This document shows positions 51,164-63,077 of a stretch of 64,000 nt of DNA, piece after piece; the stretch's first letter is position 1; each line of letters starts with the position of its first letter. Where the stretch lies: contig OY754466.1 in NCBI GenBank assembly GCA_963575645.1, forward strand, positions 8,100,001-8,164,000, given 5' to 3'. The notes below the pieces were generated by a model, which ran no database searches, was not told where the DNA came from, and saw only the letters and a list, made by a program, of their open reading frames with translations. The translations under genes and the position numbers were made by a program. Source of the DNA: Xanthostigma xanthostigma. Lineage: Eukaryota; Arthropoda; Insecta; Raphidioptera; Raphidiidae.

Positions 51164-51677
51164 CAGTAGAGACGCGATAATCCGGACTAATTAAAACACA
51201 ACTGATCCGGATTATCAAAATGTCCGGATTACTGGATGTAATTTTAATTATCAAGAAAACAAACTAAAATGCTCATATTTTGCGGCTAACTGTTTATTGG
51301 AGGCTCCCTTTTTTAATTTGTCAAGAATTTCGTTTTTTACTTGCAGTGATAAAGTAACGTGTGATCGTTTACGCGGCGCCATAGTGCGTTCTCTACGTAT
51401 TTCTATCTGAGTTTGACAACGACTACATACATACTAAAACCACCTAACTTCTCTCACTTCTCTGGCAACAAATATGTATGTAACTGTTTGTAACACATCG
51501 CCGGCCAATAGTGTTGACGCAAATAGTGCCGGTACAGCTACTCAATAACTAAGTATCATGATCCGGATTACTGAAACTAGAAAAATCCGGACTACAATGT
51601 ACATAATACTATCAAACGACTGTCCGAATTACCAAAGAATCCGGATTATGAAGGTTCGGATTAACGCGTCTCTACTG
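51164..51677. mobile_element. pogo/Tigger-like MITE
   Basis: CAGTAGAGACGCGATAATCC and complement (GATTAACGCGTCTCTACTG) are flanked by TA. TCCGGATTA words recur near both ends. 514 bp, no transposase. Confidence 0.85.
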
Positions 51678-51754
51678 TAATTCAAAAGTTATATCAAATT
51701 AAAAATACATTTTTGTACCCAGTTCCGAGAACGCGCCGACATTTCCCGAACATA

Positions 51755-51850
51755 ATGTGACGTCATAATGTTTTAGTCAATACACATGTAGAAGCCATTG
51801 ATAGTATACTGCCTATATACATTTTACCATTATGACGTCACAACTGTCAA
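51755..51850. repeat. small inverted repeat with two CRE sites
   Basis: ATGTGACGTCATAATG is mirrored by CATTATGACGTCACAACTG about 75 bases later. Confidence 0.55.
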
Positions 51851-52230
51851 AAACAATTTTAGTGCGATTGCAGTCACGTGATTTTTTTAAATATTTTATC
51901 AATTTTAAATTGCTTATATAATAATTAATTTAAAAAAAGTTTTTTGAAAGTTTTTCGCATCGATTATCAATATTATTTATAATAAAGTTTTAAAATACAA
52001 TAAAACAATCGATAATTATTTTTTTTTCAAAAGTCTAATTGGCATTATCCTGATTTAATGGTGTCGGTTTATCAAACTTTTACTATACTTGAAAATGGCA
52101 ATTAATTTTAACAACACGTTTTATATTTGAATTTCAACCTCGTTAACCAAAAAGCACACGCGAGTGGAATATTCTCCTTCGATCAATAGTCGCACATAAT
52201 ATTTTATTCAACTAGCACGAGTAATATGTA
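51851..52230. other. anonymous AT-rich sequence
   Basis: Downstream of RNF19 exon 8. No exon encoding membrane helix 2 was found here. Confidence 0.4.
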
Positions 52231-52489
52231 ATCGGGGCCCTGATAAAAGAGGGAGAAATAATAAATCACTTCATTGATTGACGTACCCACCGCCCTCGAT
52301 GCACACAAGATGGCCCTGACTTTCGCTGAATTGCGATGTTGTTTTCATATATACAAATCGCTACCGCGTTTCTGTTGGTCCAGAAACTGTGCAGTAATAC
52401 ATTACCGTACAGTTTCGGCTCATTATTCGCACTCTAAGCGTCAACATAAAGTAATTTATTATTTCTCCCGAATTTAACAGGGCCCCGAT
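52231..52489. mobile_element. MITE with ATCGGGGCCCTG ends
   Basis: ATCGGGGCCCTG, AGGGAGAAATAATAAAT and their complements bound 259 bp. A clear target duplication was not found. The GC-rich interior frame (52274-52477) is not a gene. Confidence 0.7.
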
Positions 52490-52684
52490 GTTATATATTA
52501 CTCACGCGTGTTCAATAAAAAATTTATTATAACAAAAACTGCTAAGCGCCAATTATTAACAAATGTCACACTTCTTAGATTATTAATGTTATTTGACTTT
52601 CACAGTTAACCAGTTCAGTTCTTTTAACTCACTCATTTCAATCTTCTTGTCGCTTGGTCACTTTACTTTTTTATGTTAGCAACA

Positions 52685-52975
52685 CGAAGTCTGTAACTAG
52701 GAGACCTAGCTTCCTATGCTTACTGTGTTCCGAGACGGACCGTTTTTTGGCGCACGCGAGATCGCGCTGATATCACTACCTGGGAAAACTTTGATTCTTT
52801 CCGCCTGTTTTCACCATAGTTATCAAAGTTGTTTAACTTCACAGACACTACACACATGTAAGCCATGAACGTGTGTGCGTTACCCAGTAGCTGACGCCAT
52901 ATTGGTTCATGCGACAGATAATATCTGTCCACTGCTACGCTCGAGCTGGGTGTCCTGGTTACAGAGTTCGTGGTT
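52685..52975. mobile_element. inverted-repeat MITE
   Basis: CACGAAGTCTGTAACTAGGA and complement of CACGAACTCTGTAACCAGGA bound about 290 bp. A partial copy is at 50940-51050. Confidence 0.7.
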
Positions 52976-53485
52976 CAACCACATAAACTTTTGATATTGT
53001 ATCAAATAAGTAACAATAGGATGTTTTCATTTTGAGAAATAGCGTAAAAAAAATGTGAAATGTATTTGGCACGGATTCTATAAAACATTAATTTTTAGCA
53101 ACGGCAATTTTTTTGCGGCCTAGTGGCCCGGTATTTTATTTAGTCGATAAAGTAGGTTACCAGAACGTCAATTATACGTGCGATAGTAGCGACATCTATT
53201 ACACGGTAGAGACAACATAAGTGAATGCCGCTGAAAATCGTTATTGAAACGGTTCATATTTTTCATAACGATTTTCTGTTTCATTAGCGTGATAACAGAT
53301 GTCTCTAGATGCGTACGGAAATTTCAAAATTTACGTTGCGTGTTTGATGACAATCAACGGCTGCACATTCTATTGTTTCACGGTTATTTGCTATTTTTGA
53401 ATTTGAAAAAAAAAAAACAACTATTTAAAAAATTTAATTACCAATACAAAATAAACGATTCGACACAACTCGGATAGACTTTTGC
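52976..53485. other. anonymous sequence
   Basis: The 77-codon frame at 53244-53477 has no recognised domain or splice context. Nothing else was seen. Confidence 0.4.
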
Positions 53486-53637
53486 ATATCGTCGGTCTAA
53501 TTTTAAAACCCCGTAAGTCAATTTTGGTTATTTTTTACGAGGTTTTACAGAAGTGTAGGTACTAAAATCCTAAAGCACTATAGCCTAAAATCATAATTTC
53601 ATAAAATTTTGACTTTTTAAAATTAGACCGACGATAT
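53486..53637. mobile_element. small MITE with ATATCGTCGGTCTAATTTTA ends
   Basis: A 22-bp near-perfect terminal inverted repeat bounds 152 bp. No coding capacity. Confidence 0.8.
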
Positions 53638-53763
53638 TTAACCCTCAGAGCCACCCCCCTGTACTTTCTAGAAAGAATTAGTCGCACCGTCTCATATTGG
53701 TACTAAAGGAGTATTCGTATTTTGCAACATTTAGTTAATGAAAATTGTTGAAAAAACAATTTT

Positions 53764-54177
53764 GACGTGATAACGTCTTATAAATTGATTAAACACCGGC
53801 TGCACGCACGAAAAAGAGTAACGTTCCGCAAGCGAGAGCGCGATATAAGCGATAGTCTCTCTCTTCTCGCGTGACGTCAGAGAGTAGTGTGCGTTCAACA
53901 TTTTTATCGGCTGTTCCAGCGAAAGCTACATCTGACATATGGCCAGATAAATTATACGGTTTGTTAACAAATATATAATATATATACATTCTTTTAAATG
54001 TCTTTTATAATTGCTTAAAAATATGTATTTTGCTTTGGTTGATCAAATTATTAGTCGGTAAAAATATAGTTTGACAGCTACTAAAATTTAGGTTATGTAT
54101 TATTAAATATGATATTCGAGCGGAACACGTTATCACGTAAAACTATCGTCCGTAAACCGACTTTACAGACAACCAAT
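53764..54177. mobile_element. ACGTGATAACGT-family element, copy 5
   Basis: GACGTGATAACGTCTTATAA to CTTTACAGACAACCAATTTT, with an intermediate-length interior not seen in the other copies (53850-54070). Confidence 0.75.
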
Positions 54178-54419
54178 TTTTTTTTTCAAATTTGAGCTAA
54201 GGGTGATTTTTCGATTTCGCGTCAAGGTCTTACCATCCTGCACACGTGCAAAATTTGAGCAAAATCTATCCAATATTTTGGGTAGATCAATCTTTCGGGT
54301 AAAATCTGTATATATTCGCCAAAAGCTCAAATTCGAATTTTAGCAAGACTATATAATGTGAATTCCGTGAAAATGGAAAATGTATAAATTAAAAATTTTC
54401 TGGCTAGCTTACAATTAAA

Positions 54420-54660
54420 CGGGAGAGGGTGGGGTATCCTCTGGAGACATTTATATTTCCCGCTCGCACGTATTTTCCAACTGGCCTATATAAGGTGCGC
54501 CGGGTCGCTCTATTGATTTGCACCGGCCGTCGACAGCGCCGCGACGCTGCTCTCCCGTTCGCCAGACACGGGACCGATCCCGTACCTTTTTGCGTCCAAT
54601 TTGATCTTGATAGATTGGCACAACGTCCAACTGAAATTAGTGCCCGTCGGCAAAAATTTT
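54420..54660 (+). other. GC-rich block with TATATAA box, unassigned
   Basis: CCTATATAAGGTGCGCCGGG is followed by a CG-rich segment (GGCCGTCGACAGCGCCGCGA). It could be a promoter or a fragment of an LTR. The 78-codon frame has no known domain. No link to RNF19 is evident. Confidence 0.3.
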
Positions 54661-55445
54661 ATTGATACATACTCTCCCCAAACTTTGTATATGGCTTCAT
54701 TAGGCCTAGTCTGACACCTATTTCCTCTATAACTTTTCTTGATTTTGGGGCGTTTTCCCTATAAAGTTTCCTAAACATGTCGTTTTGACGACATGCAAAA
54801 TTTATACATACTCTTTGGTTTTTTAATTGGATAGCTTAAAAACTTCAACCAGAACGCCAAAATAATGTTCTCTGACAAATAACATGAACCATTTAAAATG
54901 TCTGACACCTCGAATATGTCGAAAAAACGACTATAAGAAAATTTATGAATCACCAGCTGATTTTTTAATCAGTATCTTATATTTGAACACTACAAAATCA
55001 AATTTTCATATTGTCTGACGGGGATAGTTTTCCTATTTTCCAGTCTGACGCGTCAAAGTTGTCGATTTCATGACTATAAAAAAATTATGAATAACCAGCT
55101 GATCTTCTCAGTATCTTATATTTGAACACTGCAAAATCAAATTTAGTGATCTAGTGGGATACACGAATTATTCACTGTTACCACTTTCGGCGAACGCACT
55201 GTATACAAATTTATGATAGGGAGTCGCGCGCAGTGCACACACAACCCTATCTCGATCGCCGTTAGCTGTGGAACAACCGACTCTCGGACTGGTCCGTGTT
55301 TTGTTGCAAATAGGTCCGCCGTGCTACAATCATCTAGCGCTTGATATATTGTAATCTGTTCAAAGCGGACGGCTGGATGTCCCATAGGATACATCGATAA
55401 TCCTAGCAGATTATGGAAGGAACCTCTGTAACAAGTGCGTAAAAG
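54661..55445. other. anonymous sequence with a local duplication
   Basis: AATCACCAGCTGATTTTTTA...CAGTATCTTATATTTGAACA occurs twice (about 54948 and 55092). No exon was seen. Confidence 0.4.
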
Positions 55446-55515
55446 AAACGACCGTAGAATTGCCGCAGGGTCTCACTCTAGGACCGGATGTTTTTTCTGT
55501 TACGTATAATTGATT
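55446..55515 (+). pseudogene. possible reverse-transcriptase motif fossil
   Basis: One frame reads ETTVELPQGLTLGPDVFSV, which resembles the reverse transcriptase phrase GVPQGSVLGPLLF of non-LTR elements. Nothing else of an RT is recognisable around it. Confidence 0.3.
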
Positions 55516-55554
55516 TTGGTAAAGCCACTGGCTTTTATGTAAGACTATAGCTGG

Positions 55555-55750
55555 CGAATTTGTACATTGCCACCGTTTTTTCGACGACTTGCGTTGCAAA
55601 ATCGGTCTCCACGAAAAGAACCTTTATTTTAACCCCTATGTCCATCCTGAAGGTCCATTCTTAAATATTGGTGACTACATTTTTGACATTGGATGAGTTG
55701 TTTCGGAGATTACCTTACAAAACTTTACCTCTTTACAATATTAGTATACG
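55555..55750 (-). mobile_element. Helitron fragment
   Basis: AATTTGTACATTGCCACCGT, CGTTGCAAAATCGGTCTCCA, CATCCTGAAGGTCCATTCTT and AACTTTACCTCTTTACAATA match the 7715-8362 Helitrons in the same orientation. Confidence 0.65.
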
Positions 55751-57059
55751 AGTAGATAACAATTTTTACCTCATCATTTTATTATTAGAATAGCTGCGGC
55801 GAAAGATGAAGCCACCGCGTCATAGTGACGTGAACGCATTGCGCCCACCTTCTAGCTATTGGCTGTTTCGGAGATCCATGTGCGTCGAGTGTTTATTTTT
55901 ATTCTACCGCTATAAGTGGATATGTCGAATTTATTCCACACGCCACTGTCTGCGGGGAAGAAGTAGGCGTTCACTAGCATATTATTGATGACGTGCCTGA
56001 CTTCAACTCTCACCGCGGGCACTATACCCCTCAGCAGACGAATATGTTGCAAGTACTTCGATTGGTGTAGCATATTATAACCTGATTAAAGTCAATCCTT
56101 GGCCCCCTGATATGTTTGATTGTACTTGGAGCTCGCGTCTCCTACGTATCGAAAACGGGGAAAAATTAAAATTCCTGAGGAGTAAGATAGAATTTTCTTT
56201 TTCTTTTTAACGGACTTAAGGCTTTAGTCCTCGATAATATTTGAGATATCCACGCGTTGTTTTCTTTGCTTGCTTTATTTGTTTTGTTCAGTCCGTTTAC
56301 CTAGCGCCTATGATAAGTAGTTTTTTCCTGCCGAACGTACACGGCGCCGCGACGTCGCATTCGATAATTCGATACGCATCGTCAGCGATCCACAAACTGT
56401 TCACGATGGCTTCACTTCGCTTCACATTTTCGTAGCAACGACACTTGTAAGTTTTTGTTGTCAGATAGAAACGATTGAATGTAAAATATAGTACGCGCCG
56501 CGTATCTAAAAGGCTCGGAAGTTCGCTGCGAATGCAGGCTTGCGCTTGTACAGTCTGTTGAAAAACTACAAACTCGCAACCCAACAAAACTAACATATAG
56601 CAATAACAACTTGACAACAGCGTACTCGACTGTTCGGTAGTTTGTGGGAAGCGGCTGTAAATAGTTGTATAAGTATAATTTACTTCGAGTAAAAAAATGC
56701 GTTGTTTCCGTTTGAAGAAATACACTACTAAATCAAATTGAAGCTTGTTTAAATTCGCGACCTATATTATAACTCCAATATCCGACAATCCCTCTGACTT
56801 GAACGCCTCATTTCCTTGAGGGCGGCTCACCCAGCGCTCTTTTGGAGCCAAATATTGCAGAAGTCAAAGAAAACTGCCTGTTCCGATGCCAGCTTATACA
56901 GCAACATTTTTTTATCAATTTTATGTCAGTTTATGTCATAATCTTTATGTCTAAAAGTATTAATTAATAAACCATTTAATACTTATGTATCAAAAAACTT
57001 GTTTAATATTATGTTAAAATTAAACCCATAAAAACGATGTCTATTAGGTCTTTATTACG
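55751..57059. other. anonymous stretch with long minus-strand frame
   Basis: The longest open frame in the window (142 codons, 56297-56725, minus) lies here. It has no domain I recognise, no splice support and no coding-like composition. The region 55800-56060 also has short mutual shadow frames. No RNF19 exon was seen. Confidence 0.35.
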
Positions 57060-57292
57060 ATTCGGAACCCAAAGGAATGGTGAGACCTCTGGTGAGAAAT
57101 GCGCCGAACTGTCCTAAGGGGGGTTTTTGACAGGTAAACATTGATTTAGAAAAGCATGATGAAGGCTAGCCTCCATCATGCTTTTCTAAATCAATGTTTA
57201 CCTTATGCCTCCATAGTTTACCTGTCAAAAACCCCCCTTAGGATAGTTCGACGCATTTCTCACCAGAGGTCTCACCATTCCTTTGGGTTTCG
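57060..57292. repeat. foldback element
   Basis: ATTCGGAACCCAAAGGAATG and complement bound near-perfect arms with AGGGGGGTTTTTGACAGGTA. The loop has AAGCATGATGAAGGCTAGCC. 233 bp. Confidence 0.85.
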
Positions 57293-57901
57293 AATTGAAT
57301 TGATTTGGATCCCGCAAATACCTGGATCCAGCGGGACTATAATGGTTCAGTCCCGCAAATACCGGGATTGAAATTATCTTGCGGGATTACATTCCCTACG
57401 TTCGAGTTATAATGCCGCCGGGTGAAAATTGCTTAAAATATTATATGCGCTCGTGTAAAAAGTCAATCGTATCGAGTTTGGGAAGTCGCGACATTGAAAC
57501 ACAAAGGCTCCGACCTTCAACGGAACAGGAAGAGCTCTCGGTTCGGAATTCGTTTCATGACGATATTACACGGTAACAGTATCATGTAATATATCGATTG
57601 TCATGTTGTCACGCCTGTCAACGGCACAATAATGTGTTGCATTCAGTTGTTTACAGCCGTCGAGTCATTGTTTAACGTAATTGCTTTGCTTTTGTTCCTC
57701 GTATCTTCATAACATTAACTCGACAGAGAGAAACGAGCCACTCGTATTTAAACGCGAGTGGGAGATTGTTCCGACGGAATAACAGCTTAATTAAATCACT
57801 TTATTCTCTCTTTCTCTCTGACACTGCTCTCCTTCTCTTCGACTGTGCGACGCGGCAGCACCACATTTTTTTATGGAAGCGTTTCTATATGATTAAAAAA
57901 A
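57293..57901. other. anonymous sequence
   Basis: CCCGCAAATACC/GGGACT words repeat at 57312-57395. The frame at 57379-57576 has no known domain. Nothing else was recognised. Confidence 0.4.
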
Positions 57902-58141
57902 TTGGTTGTCTGTAAAGTCGGTTTACGGACGATAGTTTTACGTGATAACGTATTCCGCTCGAATATCATATTTAATAATACATAACCTAAATTTTAGTAG
58001 CTGTCAAACTATATTTTTACCGACTCTCTATCGCTTATACTGCAGCGCTCTCGCTTGCACGCACAAGGTCAGGCGGAACGTGACACTTTTCGGAACGTTA
58101 CACTTTTTCGTGCATGCAGTCGATGTTTCATCAATTTATAA

Positions 58142-58932
58142 TAGGCCCCACTCACGATCAAACTTCATGCCACAGTTCAGTGTTCAGTGAAGTTGGACAG
58201 ATTAATCGAAAGACTGACTGGCACCACACACAGTTCATGCAAACTGCTCAGTTTTTTAAATTTTTTGTGTTCAATTTGGTTCAGTTGTTGGCATACACTC
58301 GTCGAGTATAGATACATAAGATATATTATATTATATACACACTATAATATTATACTATAGAGTATAGTTCATTAATAAGAACTAAATGAGTAATTTAAAT
58401 AGTGAGGATTGGCTGTTCAGAGCTATGGGATTGTATTTAAAACAGAGAAATAAGAAAAAAAAAGAAGAATATGGGTGAAAAATTGGTTAGAAATGCGTGA
58501 TTCAAGAAGTCATGTTTATTTGATTAATGAATTACAACTTGAGCCGCTTGATTGCAATAATTATTATTTACGAATGAATGAATTAACTTACAATTAATTA
58601 CTGGAATTAGTTACCCTATTTATTAAGAACCAGGACACAAATATGTGAAAATCTATTTCTGCACAAGAAAGGCAGCAACATTGAGATTTTTGGCTTCTGG
58701 TTGTACAAAACACAGAACTCCAAAAACTGAACTGAAAAACACCCACACACACAACAGTTTACTTGAACACTGAACACTGAAGTCGTTCAAAAATCAAGAT
58801 GCATTTGATGAGTTCATGCTTGACTTCAGTGTTGGTTTCAGTGTTTATTTGTCCCACACACTATCATGCTTCACTGAACTATAAGTTTGAACACTGAACT
58901 GTTGCATGAAGTGTGATCGTGAGTGGGGCCTA
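58142..58932. mobile_element. PIF/Harbinger element with transposase remnant
   Basis: TAGGCCCCACTCACGATCAA and complement (ATCGTGAGTGGGGCCTA) are flanked by TAA (58139-58141 and 58933-58935). The uninterrupted target TTTATAAGACG in the sister copies confirms the TAA duplication. It carries the decayed start of a transposase (58386-58702). Confidence 0.88.
58386..58702 (+). pseudogene. Harbinger transposase N-terminal remnant
   Basis: Three pieces in different frames match the N-terminal part of Harbinger transposases. The first starts at 58386 (SEDWLFRAMGLYLKQRNKKK). The second follows after a shift in the A-run (IWVKNWLEMRDSRSHVYLIN, then ELQLEP and YYLRMNE). The third, after a stop, has LVTLFIKNQDTNM, then KSISAQERQ and a broken LRFL-like end. 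The DDE catalytic core is absent. It is an internally deleted, inactive derivative. Confidence 0.7.
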
Positions 58933-58949
58933 TAAGACGTTATCACGTC

Positions 58950-59735
58950 AAAAACTCAATCAAATTTTAAATATAGAATTGTGTAGCTACCGAAATGACG
59001 AAGATAAGAACGAGCCCGTGATTGGCTGACAGGTCTACTGTGTCACGCCCACTGATCTGTCAAATTGAAAGTGATCCACGATACAAATCATGTATATACA
59101 TCTCTTTTCATAGATAGAGAAGTGTGGCCGTGTTTTATGTCTCACTTGGAGAGTATTCTCTCTCACCCAGTTCCCACTCACTCAGGTTTGACTGTAGTAC
59201 TCGGTTTCGGTCACTTAAATGAAACGTTATTTAACGGTTTCATGGGTGACCAAAGTTTGGCCAAACATTTTTTATACACCCCGTATTTCGCTGCACTCTT
59301 TGGATTTTCCAAACGTTGTCGTACTTAACGATCGGGAAAAACTTGTGGGAAAGCGAACGGTCACTGCGTTATTATTGAAATCGATAATATACGACAATTT
59401 TCTCGTCAAACATGGAAATGCACAACATGCAATGTTAACTTGGAAAAGTACTTTTCCTGGAATAAAGAATCCGATTCGAACTGATTATAAAATAGGGTGC
59501 TTGCAAAGCTGGACAGTTCTAAGAACTTTGTGCTTTCAATAATACAGACATGCTCGATGCTTATAGATCACTTGCTTTTATGATGCACGTTAACATTATA
59601 AATTACGTTTAATAAGCGTTCAACATGCTTATTAAGCATTTTAACTGCTTAATCATTTTAAAGAGAGAGAGAGAGAGATTGTAAATTATAGACGCTCAAC
59701 AGCTGAGGTCATCAGCGATCATTTTAAATACTTAA
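58950..59735. other. anonymous sequence
   Basis: Two overlapping frames (59065-59328 and 59219-59542) have no domain and no splice context I can support. A GA microsatellite lies at 59662-59677. Confidence 0.4.
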
Positions 59736-60398
59736 GGAGGTTGAGCCGTTTTAGGAAGATAATGAAAAAAATATGAAATAAAGTTTTTTTAATAGATTTT
59801 TTTATGACAAAATTTTCTGTAAAAAATCCAAAATCATTAGGAGATTTATAAAGTTAAAAATTAATAAAAATTTTTATCGTAGTCTTATGGAAAATATGTC
59901 AATCTAGCATGCAAACTGTTCATTTTAATTTTTTGCAAATAACCAAATAATGTCAGCAGTTCCAAAAACTAACTATGTAAAGCGTCGATGTCTTACGCAT
60001 ATTTTAATATTTTTTTCAATTTAAATAAAAAAAATTATTAAACATTAGCACTTTTCGATTATGGATTTTTATTCTTGACAATTTTAACAATTTTAACTGA
60101 ATTTTCAACTTTTTAATGATTTAATTTTAATTTTTATTACTTCTAATTTCTTTTTTTTATTATTTACTGCAAAAAATATGTAAAATACAGATATTTACGT
60201 AAATTTATTTTTTTAACCTAACTTTGTACAAAAAATTCAAAAGTTAGAAATAATTAATTACTATTAAAAAAAATATTTATTTATGCCTTTATGACAATAA
60301 TTTATTGGTATCATCGACTTTTGTATAAATTTATTATGGAAAAGTTCCCATTTAGAATTCGACTTACTTTTGATTGGGACTGTAACGGATCAACCTCC
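59736..60398. mobile_element. TTAA-target MITE, copy 1 of a tandem pair
   Basis: GGAGGTTGAGCCGTT and complement (ATCAACCTCC) are flanked by TTAA at 59732-59735 and 60399-60402. TTAA duplication is the piggyBac hallmark, though the tips are not those of classical piggyBac. About 663 bp, AT-rich, no coding capacity. Confidence 0.8.
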
Positions 60399-60415
60399 TT
60401 AATAAACATTTTTAA

Positions 60416-61134
60416 GGAGGTTGAGGCGTTAAACGAAGATAATGAAAAAAATCTGAAATAAAGTTTTTTTAATAGATTTTTTTATAACAAAATTTTCTGT
60501 AAAAAATCCTAAGTCATTAGGAGATTTATAAAGTTAAAAATTAAAAAAAACTTTTACATGTAGTCTTATGGAAAATACTCGTATGTCAACCTAGCATGCA
60601 AACGGTGCATTTTAATTTTTTGCAAATAATCAAATAATGTCAGCTGTTCCGAAAACTAACTATGTAAAGCATCGATGTCTTACGCATATTTTAATATTTT
60701 TTCCAATTTAATTAGGAGACTTTTAATCAATAAAAAATTTATTAAACCTTGACACTCTTAGATTATGGACTTTTATTCTTGACAATTTTAACAATTTTAA
60801 CTGAATTTTCAACTTTTTAATGATACAATTTTAATATTTATTACTTCTAATTTCTTTTTTTAATTATTTACTGCATGAAATATGTAAAATACATATACAT
60901 ATTTACATCAATTTATTTTTTCTAACCTAACTTTGTACAAAAAATTCAAAAGTTAGTCCATTAAGTAAAAAATACTGAAATAATTAATATTAAAAAAAAA
61001 TTATTTATTTATGCCTTTATGACAATAATTTATTGGTATCATCCACTTATAACCTTTTGTAAAAATTTATTATGGAAAAGTTCCCATTTAGAATTCGACT
61101 TACTTTTGATTGGGACTGTAGCGCATCAACCTCC
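60416..61134. mobile_element. TTAA-target MITE, copy 2 of a tandem pair
   Basis: Same family, same orientation, flanked by TTAA at 60412-60415 and 61135-61138. Only 9 bases separate the TTAA of copy 1 from that of copy 2. Confidence 0.8.
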
Positions 61135-61138
61135 TTAA

Positions 61139-62279
61139 TGCTTCGTTTATCTTTTATAATTATTTTTTTTTTCGTTTGCTTTTGGAGATCAATTTCTCCA
61201 ATGTTTCTCAGATTTTAACGTTCAAATAGACTTTTACTGCGACGAAAAATTGTACGCAAGTTTATTATGTTCGCCCGTCTGTCTGACTTGCTCAAAAATA
61301 TGACAAAACTGACTTTGTATTATTTTTCTTGTCACGCTCTGAAATTACACAGCGTGTGTAATGTGACAGCTTCGACGAGCTTTATTGTTCGCATCGAATG
61401 CATTCGTCTTCGCTATACAGATTTGTACATCGGCGAAGTGTTATATGTGTATCGGCGGTCGGGACAGTCGGACGTCGAACCCGCGCGCTCCCCCAAGATG
61501 GAGACGGGAGAGCGAAAGAGAAAGAGAGACGGATGCCGGGATGCTGGTCGATCGATAACCGGCCCGCTCCCTATCTCTATTATGTATGTTGGATGTGTCG
61601 TACGTGTTTGGCGATGCCGGAAGCTCGAATCGAACACCTAGCAGAGAAATGTATCTCTTTCTCTTGCGAAGGAATGACAGTAAAATGATATAAATATCAA
61701 TCGGCGATGTGCCGGCAGCGGTATGATTGCCGGACCTGGAACGGAACCTTAGGGGCAACTGTGTACGTCTCCTTAATTTAGTAGGTACCGTCTTCTTTAA
61801 ATTGAATTCACGCACTTCTTTCGAACTTTATGTTGAGGAAAAACGGTAAGAAGATGACAGATAGAAAAATTCCAACCAATCGGGCGACGGGACCATTCCA
61901 ACTTCAAAATGTTGACATTTGATCTAGTATAATAAAGACAATAAAGTTTCTGATATCGCGTGAGGTGACGCGCGGGTAATGGCTAGTATTCAATATGACA
62001 TTTGCTATTCGTTGCCATGGTTACCTACATAATATGTTTGGCGTCATGTAAAAATTAATTAAAGCATTCTTAACTAGTTTATTTCTGACAGATCTGCAAA
62101 ACAAAAGAACGGCTGATTTTTTTTTATTTTTAAAATATTTCCAAAACTATATAGTTTAGAAAAAAAAAATTTTGACGAAACTTTCTTGAAAAAATAAATA
62201 AAATAATAATCCGTTTTGCAAAGTATACCATTATTATATAAAAAACAACATTTTAGCATACCTATATCTCTTCTGCGCA
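61139..62279. other. anonymous stretch with GA-rich block
   Basis: 61490-61540 is purine-rich (GAGAGCGAAAGAGAAAGAGA) with AAGATGGAGACGG beside it. Overlapping frames at 61267-61815 on both strands look random. No RNF19 exon or RNA gene was recognised. Confidence 0.35.
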
Positions 62280-62475
62280 TGCGTCAATTTTTCCTAAAAA
62301 CAATAGGGCTCTTCATATTATTTGCATACCGAACATCTTCTCAAAATTTGGTTTCAATCTGCTCATCCGTTTGCAGATCGTATTCACAGACTGACGAAAA
62401 GATATTGTAAAATTTTGAAAAGTGATTTTTTACCTATAAACTAGTACTATTCCCTACTTCTGGGTTGGAATGGTA
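62280..62475. repeat. interspersed repeat shared with 18880-19165
   Basis: AGGGCTCTTCATATT, CAATCTGCTCATCCGTTTG and GGGTTGGAATGGTAAAA are in the same order as at 18880-19165. Confidence 0.55.
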
Positions 62476-63077
62476 AAAAAAAATGTTTTTCATCATTTCC
62501 ATAAAATTCCTAAAATGACGAAATCAGTTTCCACACATTCGAGAAAATTTGAAGAACTTTTCCATGGTTACAATATTGAATTTTGGTAGAAGTGAAAGTC
62601 TCTCAATTATCGGTATATTTTAGCGCTTTAACTCGATCACTCTATGTACTAGTACCGCGGTTGTATTCCTTCCTCTTTGCCCACTCGGTCACGCCACTAA
62701 TTCTAACACACTTTTTCTATAATTTATAATCGATCGTAATCATTCCTACCTACCGCGCCTAAAGAAGTTTCACTTCAAAATGAATTTTATAATACGCGAT
62801 TTGTATGTATTTAAAAAAAACTTTTATGGCTATAAAAAAGGAAATATATAAATAAAATATTAACTATATTGTTGAGCAATAAATATTTCATGTTTTTATT
62901 AATTGCGGATTAAGAAAACATGTTACAGGTGTTATATTCAAAGCAATGGCACGTCAATCCGGTGTCGGAGAGGCAACCGGATGGCGAGTGGTAATCTGGG
63001 TCTATGAGTGGTACAGAACCCCCTGGTAGCGGCCAAAGTGACCCCAAATGGACGGGGGCGGCGATATGGGGGTGGGG
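62476..63077. other. anonymous sequence before the terminal palindrome
   Basis: GGCAACCGGATGG and GGGGCGGCGATATGGGGGTG (62970-63075) probably belong to the same element as the palindrome, whose right-hand counterpart would lie past the window. Nothing else was recognised. Confidence 0.4.

Larger units (their letters stand above)
57902..58949. mobile_element. ACGTGATAACGT-family element, copy 6, split by a Harbinger element
   Basis: TTGGTTGTCTGTAAAGTCGG opens it and AAGACGTTATCACGTC closes it, as in copy 3. The TTTATAAGACG junction is interrupted by the insertion at 58142-58932. Confidence 0.8.

Noticed and set aside
56297-56725. 142-codon minus-strand frame, the longest in the window
   Set aside because: No recognisable domain, no splice or promoter context, and overlapping shadow frames. 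Length alone is not enough in this AT-rich DNA.
59065-59542. Two overlapping frames (87 and 107 codons)
   Set aside because: No domain I can name and no splice sites. The region may be an uncharacterised repeat, but I cannot support a gene.
61267-61815. Four overlapping frames up to 124 codons on both strands
   Set aside because: They are mutual shadows over a GA-rich block. No domain or coding signature.
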